A program made the position numbers and the translations under genes. A DNA stretch of 61,742 nucleotides, taken from DTYU01 sp040757355 (GTDB taxonomy: Bacteria > Bacillota > Desulfotomaculia > Desulfotomaculales > Ammonificaceae). This document shows positions 1 through 7,227 of the stretch, one piece after another. Under the pieces are notes generated by a model that saw only the letters and a list, made by a program, of their open reading frames with translations, did no database searches and was not told the origin of the DNA. The stretch is from the NCBI GenBank assembly GCA_040757355.1, contig JBFLWY010000014.1:1-61742 (forward strand). The letters run 5' to 3'. The number at the start of each line of letters is the position of its first letter. The stretch's first letter is position 1.

Positions 1-96
1 GGCGCTGTGCGACTTAGCTAATATCACCGCCGGCCCACAGCGGGGCTAACCGATCATGTGTGGAGCTGTTATGTATTGAGTAGTTCGGAACGCTTC
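1..96. other. Left window edge, noncoding
   Basis: Bases before the stop of the minus-strand precursor-peptide gene. I see no open frame, no convincing terminator hairpin and no recognisable RNA here. Further genes of the RiPP locus, such as an exporter, could lie just beyond this edge. Confidence 0.5.
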
Positions 97-366
97 TCAA
101 ATAGGGTTGCCGCTTTCGCAGCCGTAGGTTCCTTCAATAATACCTACTAACCCCTGGCATCCCGATCCGCAGGAGAATCCGGGCAAACAAGTACATCTTG
201 TCGTTGGGCTCGGTTCTCCGGAACTGGCTATCACTTGCGGGTTCAAGATTTCTTCACAGATTACCGCCCCTGGTTCTTTGGTTAGGCGATCCGCCAACAC
301 CGGGTCTTTCTGAGACCTTTCCTTGATCTCTTTTGCCTTAGCAACCATTTCCAGTTTACTTAACAT
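97..366 (-). CDS. Cysteine-rich RiPP precursor peptide (candidate)
   Basis: An 89-residue peptide with a charged leader (about residues 1-50) and a short cysteine-rich C-terminal core. The core starts near TTRCTCLPGFSC and has five cysteines spaced C-x-C-x5-C-x3-C-x12-C; one more cysteine lies in the leader (ICEEI). The leader segment DPVLADRLTKEP faintly resembles nitrile-hydratase-type leaders. It starts at ATG after a strong AAGGAGG site and lies 17 bases downstream of a radical-SAM/SPASM maturase on the same strand, so the two are probably one transcript. I infer a substrate for thioether cross-linking (sactipeptide or ranthipeptide type). The precursor family is not one I recognise by name, and no protease or exporter is seen in the window. 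Confidence 0.75.
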   Translation of the reverse strand: MLSKLEMVAKAKEIKERSQKDPVLADRLTKEPGAVICEEILNPQVIASSGEPSPTTRCTCLPGFSCGSGCQGLVGIIEGTYGCESGNPI

Positions 367-383
367 ATTATTCCTCCTTAAGT

Positions 384-1772
384 TTAGTTTGTGATGTTAG
401 TCATCTCGCATATCCTGGCGAATTGGACCAGCCGTCTTTTGGCGCTTTCCAATAGGACATCGCAGAACTCCTCGTTAAACGCTTTTAGATCATTATAAAT
501 CCGGAATGCAAACGCCCGACACCCCCCACTACAAAGCAGTGCCCACGGACATTGGCCGCATGTCTGGACATCAAATACTGATAACTCTGCCAGATGCCTT
601 ATCAAATCTGAATTATTATGAATATCCGAGATGCTGCCCGAATTAAACAAATTGCCGCACACCAAATCAGGTTCATGTAATGACTGACAAGGATAAACAT
701 CACCATGGGAATCCACAGACAGGATCCGTTTTCCAAGCCCACATGAAACATGAGGTCCAATTTGAACTGGTGGTCTCTCAGCCACTGGATAGTATCGCTC
801 ATAGTTGGCAGAGAACGCGTCAAGCGCTTCTAGTATATCCTCCAACTCAGGTGTAAAAGATTTGTCGATGGAACCGTCTGGAGCACGAAAAGGAAGGCAT
901 AGTGTGGGCGTGTAAAGAAAGCAATTAAGTTCCTCGCGGACAAACCGGGGCAAATCGGCAAAGCCTTCGAGGTTGTGTCGAGCAAGGACCGGCTTAATGA
1001 TGATTGCATTGTGTCCAGCCTGTTTAAGTGCATTAATCCCTTTTATGACCTTGCGAAAACTTCCTTCTCCACGACCGAAGTCATGTCTTACCTCAATCGA
1101 AGAATCGAGACTGACGTTGACTCTATCGAAGCTCCCGACTAACTGATACGCCAGGTCACTGTCAATTAGTGTACCGTTTGTTAAAAGGGTAGTTTTTATG
1201 CCCGATTGTCGGGTATGCAGAGCCAAGTCGGTCACCCATTTACACAATAATGGTTCACCGCCCGTGATAACGACCTCCTGTACACCCATAGTGGAAAGCT
1301 CTGCTACTAACCTGTACCAATCGCTCTCGCTCATTCGACGTCGTTGTTGCTTCTGCGACCTCTGCCGACTCCACGCGTTATAGCAATAGTGGCACTTCAG
1401 ATTGCATAGATCCGTGACCTCCATATAAACCTTCTGCAGATTCGGTGGATCAATCGCGCTTTTCCAGTCCACCATCGGCGTAAAGCCGTCAACTTGCAAA
1501 ATACCATTTGTCACTTGGGTCGAGATGAAGTGCATCAGCCGTGCGTTGATTTCATCCCCGCTATTGTTACCCACATGTTTCGCAAACCATTCCCCTAGCA
1601 CCTGTTCATCTCGAAACGATTCAAGTACGCGACGACCGTCGGCATTCACCTTGACCCATCGGTGGTTGCATGGTGAAAAGAAAATGCTGTGCGGAGGGTC
1701 ATCAATGATCTGAACGTTTGGACACAACTGAACGCGAGAACTATAGCCCAGGTATCCTTCATAATCTGTCAT
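384..1772 (-). CDS. Radical SAM/SPASM peptide maturase with N-terminal PqqD-like domain
   Basis: A 462-residue enzyme predicted to install cross-links on the adjacent precursor peptide. Residues about 15-100 look like a PqqD-type RiPP recognition element (WVKVNADGRRVLESF followed by a helical segment). The radical-SAM core begins with the CX3CX2C cluster motif at C123, C127 and C130 (CNLKCHYC) and has GGEP at 171-174. The C-terminal SPASM region carries C344, C362, C372, the CX2CX5CX3C block at C405/C408/C414/C418, and C437, enough for two auxiliary 4Fe-4S clusters. Length and architecture fit PqqE/anSME/CteB-like maturases. The ATG at 1772 is the best start, although the ribosome site (GAAGGG) is distant. 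Substrate and type of cross-link are inference from context only. Confidence 0.9.
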   Translation of the reverse strand: MTDYEGYLGYSSRVQLCPNVQIIDDPPHSIFFSPCNHRWVKVNADGRRVLESFRDEQVLGEWFAKHVGNNSGDEINARLMHFISTQVTNGILQVDGFTPMVDWKSAIDPPNLQKVYMEVTDLCNLKCHYCYNAWSRQRSQKQQRRRMSESDWYRLVAELSTMGVQEVVITGGEPLLCKWVTDLALHTRQSGIKTTLLTNGTLIDSDLAYQLVGSFDRVNVSLDSSIEVRHDFGRGEGSFRKVIKGINALKQAGHNAIIIKPVLARHNLEGFADLPRFVREELNCFLYTPTLCLPFRAPDGSIDKSFTPELEDILEALDAFSANYERYYPVAERPPVQIGPHVSCGLGKRILSVDSHGDVYPCQSLHEPDLVCGNLFNSGSISDIHNNSDLIRHLAELSVFDVQTCGQCPWALLCSGGCRAFAFRIYNDLKAFNEEFCDVLLESAKRRLVQFARICEMTNITN

Positions 1773-1805
1773 TTGTCATTTGCCATTTCCCTTCAGTAGT
1801 GTATT

Positions 1806-2069
1806 TTACTGCGAAGCGACCAACGTCAGGGGGTAACCTGCCGCCAAACACAAGGGGATAAAGCAGACCGGGGTTCCGTAGACAACTGCAACGCTCCTTT
1901 CCCCCGCGTTCCAGCATACGTCCGCATTCAAACTCTCAGCCACAAAACGCGGGGGCAGCATGGTACGGCCCTTGTAGACGACAGGCGTCACCCGCCGATT
2001 GCCGGAATCGATTAAACAGGGTAAACCGTCAAGCTTGGCCGTTAGCTGATCAATCCAGAGTTCAATCAC
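1806..2069 (-). pseudogene. Fragment of a copper-amine-oxidase-like stalk domain
   Basis: An 87-residue frame from GTG. It contains one half of a stalk (Cu_amine_oxidN1-like) domain: a WIDQL strand, then KGRTMLPPRFVAESLNADV and a WNAGERSVAV strand. It aligns by eye with WIDNRLVNYK..GRTFVPLRLISNALGVSV in the large secreted protein at 2624. It has no signal peptide and no catalytic partner domain, and it lies beside an assembly gap, so I read it as a remnant or the tail of a broken gene rather than a functional protein. An intact gene interrupted by the gap at 2233-2332 is the alternative. Confidence 0.5.
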
Positions 2070-2105
2070 TTTCCCCCCGAGGGTGATCGTCGCTTTTCAC
2101 TCTAT

Positions 2106-2232
2106 ACGCTCCGCACGGATTTCGCTCCTTTACATTGGAAAAACCGATACTGTATGGATAATTTAACGCGCCGCGGATAAAACCTGCAGGGGATACAAAA
2201 TATTTTGTGCATCTTGGACACAGGAGGCATGA
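2106..2232. repeat. 127-bp direct repeat, copy 1 (abuts gap)
   Basis: Bases 2106-2232 are identical to 2333-2459. The copies flank the run of N directly, so this is either an unmerged contig overlap or an unresolved tandem repeat. The block ends with CACAGGAGGCATGA, which looks like a ribosome site. Confidence 0.9.
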
Positions 2233-2332
2233 NNNNNNNNNNNNNNNNNNNNNNNNNNNNNNNNNNNNNNNNNNNNNNNNNNNNNNNNNNNNNNNNNNNN
2301 NNNNNNNNNNNNNNNNNNNNNNNNNNNNNNNN
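2233..2332. other. Assembly gap (100 N)
   Basis: Exactly 100 N, which suggests a placeholder of unknown true length. Confidence 0.99.
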
Positions 2333-2459
2333 ACGCTCCGCACGGATTTCGCTCCTTTACATTGGAAAAACCGATACTGTATGGATAATTTAACGCGCCG
2401 CGGATAAAACCTGCAGGGGATACAAAATATTTTGTGCATCTTGGACACAGGAGGCATGA
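2333..2459. repeat. 127-bp direct repeat, copy 2 (abuts gap)
   Basis: Second copy of the 2106-2232 block, identical over 127 bases and beginning at the first base after the gap. Confidence 0.9.
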
Positions 2460-2623
2460 TCAGCGGTGTTATACATTATAGATACACCTCTTGTCGCAAC
2501 CTGGGACTAACCTCGTTAGAAAAGCGTAAAATTGGGCGAACTTTTTATCGTTTTCAGACGTCAAATAATACAGGGAAAAGACTCAACCGGTAAATACACG
2601 AAAATTAGGTTAGGAGTAATGCT

Positions 2624-4723
2624 GTGCACTTAAAAGGGCTCTTTTCCGGCCGGCAGTTGGCTGCAATGTTCCTTTTGACACTGGCTTTTACATTGTGGAC
2701 CGCGTCCCCGGTTCCCGCGGCGGGAGATGTCAGGCTGGTGGTTGACGGGCGGCAGCTTGAGGCATCACCACCGCCTAAAATCAAAGACGGCCGCACCCTG
2801 ATACCTATACGCCTGGTTTCCGAAGCGCTTGGGGCTTCGGTTGAGTGGAATGAAAAGGCCAGGACTGTTGATGTCATCAGAGGCGGGCGTTCCGTCAAAT
2901 TGTGGATTGACAACCGGTTGGTTAACTACAAGACTTCGTTCGGCTTATGTGACGTCCCGCCGCAAATCGATGCCGGCCGCACGTTTGTCCCCCTGAGGCT
3001 CATAAGCAATGCCTTAGGGGTATCGGTCAAATGGGACGCTGCCGACAGGACCGTCTACGTCGATTCCGGTACGCCCGCAGCCGTTACCCCGTTCTTTAAC
3101 GTAACCATCCCGTCCGTAACGCCGGGACAGGTCATTACCGGGGTGACGGAACTTCAGGCCGGTTTGAACGGCGGAGCCCCTGCCGGCGCTGCGGAAGTAA
3201 GGTTTTTGCTCCTTGACCCGGAGACAGGCCGCGGGCCGGTCGTAGCCAGGGGAAACAACGTGAGCGGTTCGTATCGCTGGCTGCCCGACCCGTTTTACAG
3301 CGGTTCGCGCGTGCTGGCCGCCGTCGTCTGCGACAGCGATGGGCGTTTCTTGGCCGGCGGCGTTGTTCCCGTTAAGGTGGCGGTTGCCCCGCGGGTGTCA
3401 TTGACGGGCGTAACGCAGCAGCAAGTAATAAAGGACAGTATTTCCTTGGGCGTGGATCTGAACTTTCTGGCTCAATACGTAAAGTACGAAATCACGAACC
3501 AGAATACCGGTAACGTAATTGTTACCGATAAGGCCGACCCCCAGGGTAAGTACGACTGGACGCCCCAGCTTACCGACAACGGCACTTTTTCCGTCCTGGC
3601 CGCAGCTTACGACCGTACCGGACAGGTGTATTACAGCCCTTCAATCACCATAACAGTTGATATAGCGCGAAAACTGGAGCTGAAAGGCGTATCCGCGGGC
3701 ACAGCCGTGGAAAAGCCGGTGACATTGTGGCTTTCCCGTAATTTTCCCGTCAGCCGGGTGGAGTACCTGTTGCGAAACACCCAGGGTGTAGAAAAAATTC
3801 TGTTTCAATCGGACGGTTATTCGAGCTACAAGTGGTTTCCCGGGCCGGACCAGGCCGGGACGTGGGAACTGGCGGCAAGGTTAAAGGACACTGAAGGGGG
3901 TGTTTATACCAGTAATTCCATCAGCGTAAAGGTGCCGGGGACTGCCAGGCTCCTTTTGGAAACCGTCGGTCCAAACCAAGTGCTTACCGGGACGGTAAAG
4001 CTAAAGTCAATCGCCAATGTACCTCTAAGCCGGATTGAATACCAACTGATTAACCCGCAGACAGGCGCCAGGCAGGTCATCGCCGGAGGGAATAGCGTGC
4101 ACGCGGAATACTCATGGACACCCCAAACGGAGAACGCCGGGTCGCGGCAGATCCAGGCCGTAGGCACCGCCGCCTCAGGGAAAATTACCAGTGAGGCCGT
4201 GCCGGTGCGGATATACCTGGGCAAGATCTACGAGCCCGTACCGGTAACCGAGAAAAGCAAGTTCAAGGACTTCGCGTCGCAACTGGCCGCGCAGTCGCAG
4301 CAGAAAACCGGCATGTCCGCAGCGCTGCAGACGGCCCAGGCGATCCTGGAGACGGGATGGGGCCAGTCCACGCCGGTGGATAAATACACGGGCAAGCTCT
4401 CTTACAACCTCTTCGGCATTAAGGGCAGTGGGCCCGCCGGTTCGGTCACCCACAACACGTGGGAGGAGTATAACGGCGTTACATACCGCGTTGACGCGGC
4501 GTTCCGCGCCTATCACAGCCCGGCCGAGAGCTGGGCGGACCACAAGAACCTCCTGCTTACTGCCGACAGGTACGCGCCCTTCCGGGCCGTGATGCACGAC
4601 AGCACCCGCGGCGCCTATGCCCTGCGGCGGTGCGGGTACGCCACCGACTCCCAGTATCCGGTGAAGCTGATTAACATCATAAATCAATACCAACTGTACC
4701 GGCTGGACGAAGTGGGGGTTTAG
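2624..4723 (+). CDS. Secreted stalk-domain endo-beta-N-acetylglucosaminidase
   Basis: A 699-residue exported wall hydrolase. Residues 1-33 are a signal peptide (hydrophobic FLLTLAFTLW, cleavage after PVPAA). Residues about 35-150 form a two-part copper-amine-oxidase-like stalk domain (GRTLIPIRLVSEALGASV and GRTFVPLRLISNALGVSV). Four repeats of about 95 residues follow, each with a Y-x-W-x-P signature, probably Ig-like folds. The last 160 residues are a LytG/FlgJ-type glucosaminidase domain (ALQTAQAILETGWGQS, YNLFGIKG, FRAYHSPAESWADH). GTG at 2624 has TTAGGAG eight bases upstream. It stands alone and points away from its neighbours. It probably cleaves peptidoglycan glycan strands outside the membrane, with the repeats acting as a spacer or wall-binding module. 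Confidence 0.9.
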   Translation: MHLKGLFSGRQLAAMFLLTLAFTLWTASPVPAAGDVRLVVDGRQLEASPPPKIKDGRTLIPIRLVSEALGASVEWNEKARTVDVIRGGRSVKLWIDNRLVNYKTSFGLCDVPPQIDAGRTFVPLRLISNALGVSVKWDAADRTVYVDSGTPAAVTPFFNVTIPSVTPGQVITGVTELQAGLNGGAPAGAAEVRFLLLDPETGRGPVVARGNNVSGSYRWLPDPFYSGSRVLAAVVCDSDGRFLAGGVVPVKVAVAPRVSLTGVTQQQVIKDSISLGVDLNFLAQYVKYEITNQNTGNVIVTDKADPQGKYDWTPQLTDNGTFSVLAAAYDRTGQVYYSPSITITVDIARKLELKGVSAGTAVEKPVTLWLSRNFPVSRVEYLLRNTQGVEKILFQSDGYSSYKWFPGPDQAGTWELAARLKDTEGGVYTSNSISVKVPGTARLLLETVGPNQVLTGTVKLKSIANVPLSRIEYQLINPQTGARQVIAGGNSVHAEYSWTPQTENAGSRQIQAVGTAASGKITSEAVPVRIYLGKIYEPVPVTEKSKFKDFASQLAAQSQQKTGMSAALQTAQAILETGWGQSTPVDKYTGKLSYNLFGIKGSGPAGSVTHNTWEEYNGVTYRVDAAFRAYHSPAESWADHKNLLLTADRYAPFRAVMHDSTRGAYALRRCGYATDSQYPVKLINIINQYQLYRLDEVGV

Positions 4724-5087
4724 GTCACCTTGGTAGTAAAACAAGAGAGAGACGAGTTTATTAAAACTTAAAGAAGAGGGCTATAACGGTGTCAGGAATG
4801 TGTCAGGGGACGGATCCTTGATACATTCGGATTCGTGACAGAGAACCGTCAGACTGGTGAAAAACTTACTGCAGACCGTCCTTGTTACATCAGGTGCCAG
4901 GGGACGGTTCTTAGACACATGCCAGTTTTAGACAGAATACTTAGTCGATTAGAAACCTTGTATATTTTTAGTCCTACGACTTTTGAACAGGAACCCTTTA
5001 ATTATGGGGGACACCATACCGGCAAGGTTTAATTATGGGGAATTATGGGGGGAATTATGGGGGAATTATGGGGGACACCATACCGAA
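4724..5087. other. Intergenic region filled with dispersed repeats
   Basis: No gene seen. It holds two repeat types, listed separately at 4795-4925 and 4998-5095, between the convergent ends of the glucosaminidase and spoVAF genes. Confidence 0.6.
4795..4925. repeat. Dispersed repeat of CAGGGGACGGNTC type
   Basis: Two direct occurrences of CAGGGGACGG-A/T-TC (near 4804 and 4889) and an inverted relative (GAGAACCGTC near 4841). Similar GGGGACGGTTC repeats occur around REP-associated tyrosine (Y1/IS200-like) transposase genes in Clostridia; this link is from memory. No transposase is present here. Confidence 0.55.
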
Positions 5088-5095
5088 TTATTGTC
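4998..5095. repeat. Tandem AATTATGGGG repeat with GACACCATACC ends
   Basis: Five closely spaced AATTATGGGG units. The first and last are followed by GACACCATACC, so the array looks like a repeat duplicated around short internal copies. The motif resembles Clostridia IS200-like/RAYT-associated repeats (from memory). It overlaps the 3' end of spoVAF. Confidence 0.65.
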
Positions 5096-6638
5096 CTCGG
5101 GGACCGTTACATTTATGACCGCGCTTCCGGCTGCCGTCCAAAGGCTTTCTTGCCGGTTCTGGAGCGATGCGCGGTTGCCGGTCCGGGTCGAGCGGTTTCA
5201 AAATGGAAGGGCGGCTGCGCTGAATCGCAACCGGCGGCCGCACCAGGACGCTCCCCATGGCCTTGTAGTCGAAGGGGATTAGCGGCCAAAGATAAGGCAC
5301 CCCGAAGGAACGGGTAAACAACAGGAACAGAAAGGACACGACCACGCCGAGGATGAATCCGGGCAGCCGCAAAAACCCGGTAAACACTAAAATAAACAGA
5401 CGCAGCAGGCGGTTTGCCTGGGCCAGCTCGAACGAGGGGGTAAGAAACGTACCGATCGCTGCTGTGGCAGTGTAAAGGGTGACCTCCGGAATGAAAAGGC
5501 CCACCTGCGCTGCGAGATCGCCCAACAGCACCGCCGCGATAATTCCGGTTGAAGTGGCGATTGGGCTCGGGGTGTGAATGGTAGCCATCCGGATAAGGTC
5601 GATGGCTACTTCCGCCAGCAAAAACTGCAAAAACAACGGGACTGCACCCGCTTCCTTCGGACCGATGAATTTCAGCCCCTGCGGCAGTAAATTCGGTTCA
5701 AGAGCTGCGAGAAGCCAGAGCGGCGTCAGAAAAATTGAAAGAAATACACCTGCAAAACGCGCCCACCGCATGTAAACTCCTACTGCGGGGCTTTGCCGGA
5801 ACTCTTCGGCGTGCTGAAGGTGGTGGAAGAAGGTGGCCGGAAGAATGATTACACTCGGGGAAGTGTCAACGATAACAAGTACATGCCCGTCAAGAAGGTG
5901 TGCTGCAGCCACGTCTGGCCGCTCCGTGTAGCGCACCCGCGGGAAGGGGTTCCAGTAGGTTCCAGGTGTTATCAGTTCTTCCACCGACTTTTCCGCCATC
6001 GGCAGGCCGTCGATGTTAATGTACTTAATCTTTTCACGGACACTGTCAACAATATCCGGATTGGCAATGTCTTCGATGTATGCAATGACGATGTCGGTCT
6101 TCGATCTTTTACCGGCTGCCAGATGTTCAAAGCGGAGGCGAGGATCCCGAATCCGGCGGCGAATCAGCGCGGTATTATGCACCAGGGTTTCGATAAACCC
6201 GTCCCGGGAGCCCCGCGTCACCTTTTCAAGGTCGGGCTCGTCCGGCGCCCGGGCCGGATACTGCCGCAGATCGATAACGACAGCCTGGGTTTCTCCATCA
6301 ATCAGGAGCACCGCGGGCCCGCTTAGGGCGGTATCTATTACCTCTTCGAGGGTGTCAACGCGCTTCACCTCGCCGAAGGTGACATAGCGGTAAAAGACCT
6401 TCCGGAAGGTGTTGAGCGTTATTTCGCCCGGTTCGATCCGGGAAAACTCCTTGAGTATGAGGGTCAACGGCTCGTCTTTGACAAAAGCATCAACAAACAG
6501 CAGCGCCGCCCGCCGCCCGCCTACTTCGATTTCCCGCAGGATCAGGTCGAAATTCTTCTCAAAGACCAGCCGGTCTCTAAGCCGCGCGATATTGTCTTCC
6601 AGTCTTTTCTCGATCGGGGTCCTGCCCTCGTTTTGCAC
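5088..6638 (-). CDS. spoVAF: Stage V sporulation protein AF (GerA-type)
   Basis: A 516-residue spore membrane protein. An N-terminal soluble GerA-like domain (about 1-285) has conserved segments such as TDIVIAYIEDIANPDIV and GHVLVIVDTSPSVIILP. A multi-pass membrane domain follows (about 290-450). SpoVAF belongs to the SpoVA/germination machinery in the spore inner membrane. Its place at the end of spoVAC-AD-AE separates it from ordinary gerA receptors. It starts at GTG 6638, 30 bases after spoVAE. The last roughly 40 residues are basic and proline-rich (RSRPSILKPLDPDRQP..), and the final codons run into the dispersed repeat, so the C-terminal tail has probably been extended by repeat insertion. 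Confidence 0.92.
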   Translation of the reverse strand: MQNEGRTPIEKRLEDNIARLRDRLVFEKNFDLILREIEVGGRRAALLFVDAFVKDEPLTLILKEFSRIEPGEITLNTFRKVFYRYVTFGEVKRVDTLEEVIDTALSGPAVLLIDGETQAVVIDLRQYPARAPDEPDLEKVTRGSRDGFIETLVHNTALIRRRIRDPRLRFEHLAAGKRSKTDIVIAYIEDIANPDIVDSVREKIKYINIDGLPMAEKSVEELITPGTYWNPFPRVRYTERPDVAAAHLLDGHVLVIVDTSPSVIILPATFFHHLQHAEEFRQSPAVGVYMRWARFAGVFLSIFLTPLWLLAALEPNLLPQGLKFIGPKEAGAVPLFLQFLLAEVAIDLIRMATIHTPSPIATSTGIIAAVLLGDLAAQVGLFIPEVTLYTATAAIGTFLTPSFELAQANRLLRLFILVFTGFLRLPGFILGVVVSFLFLLFTRSFGVPYLWPLIPFDYKAMGSVLVRPPVAIQRSRPSILKPLDPDRQPRIAPEPARKPLDGSRKRGHKCNGPRGQ

Positions 6639-6667
6639 CTGTTCTTAACCCACCCTTCCGGGTCGGC

Positions 6668-7021
6668 TCAACCTTTCGGCCGGAACATAAGCGCCGCAAA
6701 GTACCCGAAGACTACCGCGGCTGTTATCCCCGCTGCGGATGCAGCAACGCCGCCGCTGAATACCCCTAAGAGGCCGTCCCCTGCGCCTTTGATCGCTCCC
6801 TGGGCCAGGAGGTGCCCGAACCCTGTCAGCGGTACCGTTGCTCCCGCACCCGCAAACTCAACCAGCGGCTGATATATACCAAACGCACTCAACAACGCCC
6901 CTATGGTGACCAACCCGACCAGGACATGCGCCGGAGTCACCTTATAGCTCGTCAGATCCATTACAAGTTGCGCGGCTACACAGATAAGCCCGCCAACCAA
7001 AAAGGCCTTCAAAAAAATCAT
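6668..7021 (-). CDS. spoVAE: Stage V sporulation protein AE (SpoVAEb type)
   Basis: A 117-residue integral membrane protein with about four hydrophobic segments. Family signatures include FAGAGATVPLTGFGHLLAQG and KGAGDGLLGVFSGG. SpoVAE homologues form part of the membrane channel for dipicolinic acid with SpoVAC. I chose ATG 7021 because AAGGGGG lies about eight bases upstream; GTG at 7030 is in frame but touches the ribosome site. It is related in sequence to SpoVAC (shared F-A-G-A-G-x-x-V-P-x-T-G-F motif), as is normal for this family. Confidence 0.92.
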   Translation of the reverse strand: MIFLKAFLVGGLICVAAQLVMDLTSYKVTPAHVLVGLVTIGALLSAFGIYQPLVEFAGAGATVPLTGFGHLLAQGAIKGAGDGLLGVFSGGVAASAAGITAAVVFGYFAALMFRPKG

Positions 7022-7126
7022 GCCGGACACCCCCTTGGATTTGCGTTCCCTGGCTTTGGTAAAACGGCGGAAAATAAACAGCTTAAATTAGTAAACTTCG
7101 AACTATTACACCGGAACCTTTAAAAT

Positions 7127-7156
7127 GCCGGAAACGCTACGCTTATTCCGGCCTAC
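7127..7156. repeat. REP-like hairpin, copy 1
   Basis: A 30-base imperfect palindrome beginning GCCGGAAACG and ending CTTATTCCGGCCTAC, between spoVAE and spoVAD. It shares both ends with copies at 18512-18546 and 23662-23695 (inverse orientation). GTTCGAAGTT-like heptamers flank it on both sides. Confidence 0.75.
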
Positions 7157-7227
7157 AGGCTACAGGCAGGCATAAAGTCCGCCCCTGCAACTTCGAATTT
7201 CGAACTGTGAACTTTAAACGCCAATAT

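Larger units (their letters stand above)
2070..2623. other. Intergenic region with duplicated block and assembly gap
   Basis: This gene-free stretch holds a 127-base block present twice around 100 N, then about 160 bases leading to the GTG of the glucosaminidase gene. Its ribosome site TTAGGAG is at 2609-2615. A 45-codon frame at 2456-2593 sits only one base after AGGAGG and resembles nothing I know, so I do not call it. Confidence 0.6.

Noticed and set aside
2062..2457. Minus-strand frame across the first gap
   Set aside because: It exists only because N stretches have no stop; both visible ends are the same repeated block.
2456..2593. 45-codon frame after AGGAGGC
   Set aside because: The ribosome site is only one base from the ATG, the encoded peptide looks random, and the start lies in the duplicated block.
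5793..6326. Plus-strand 177-codon frame
   Set aside because: Shadow of spoVAF on the other strand; no recognisable domain or ribosome site.
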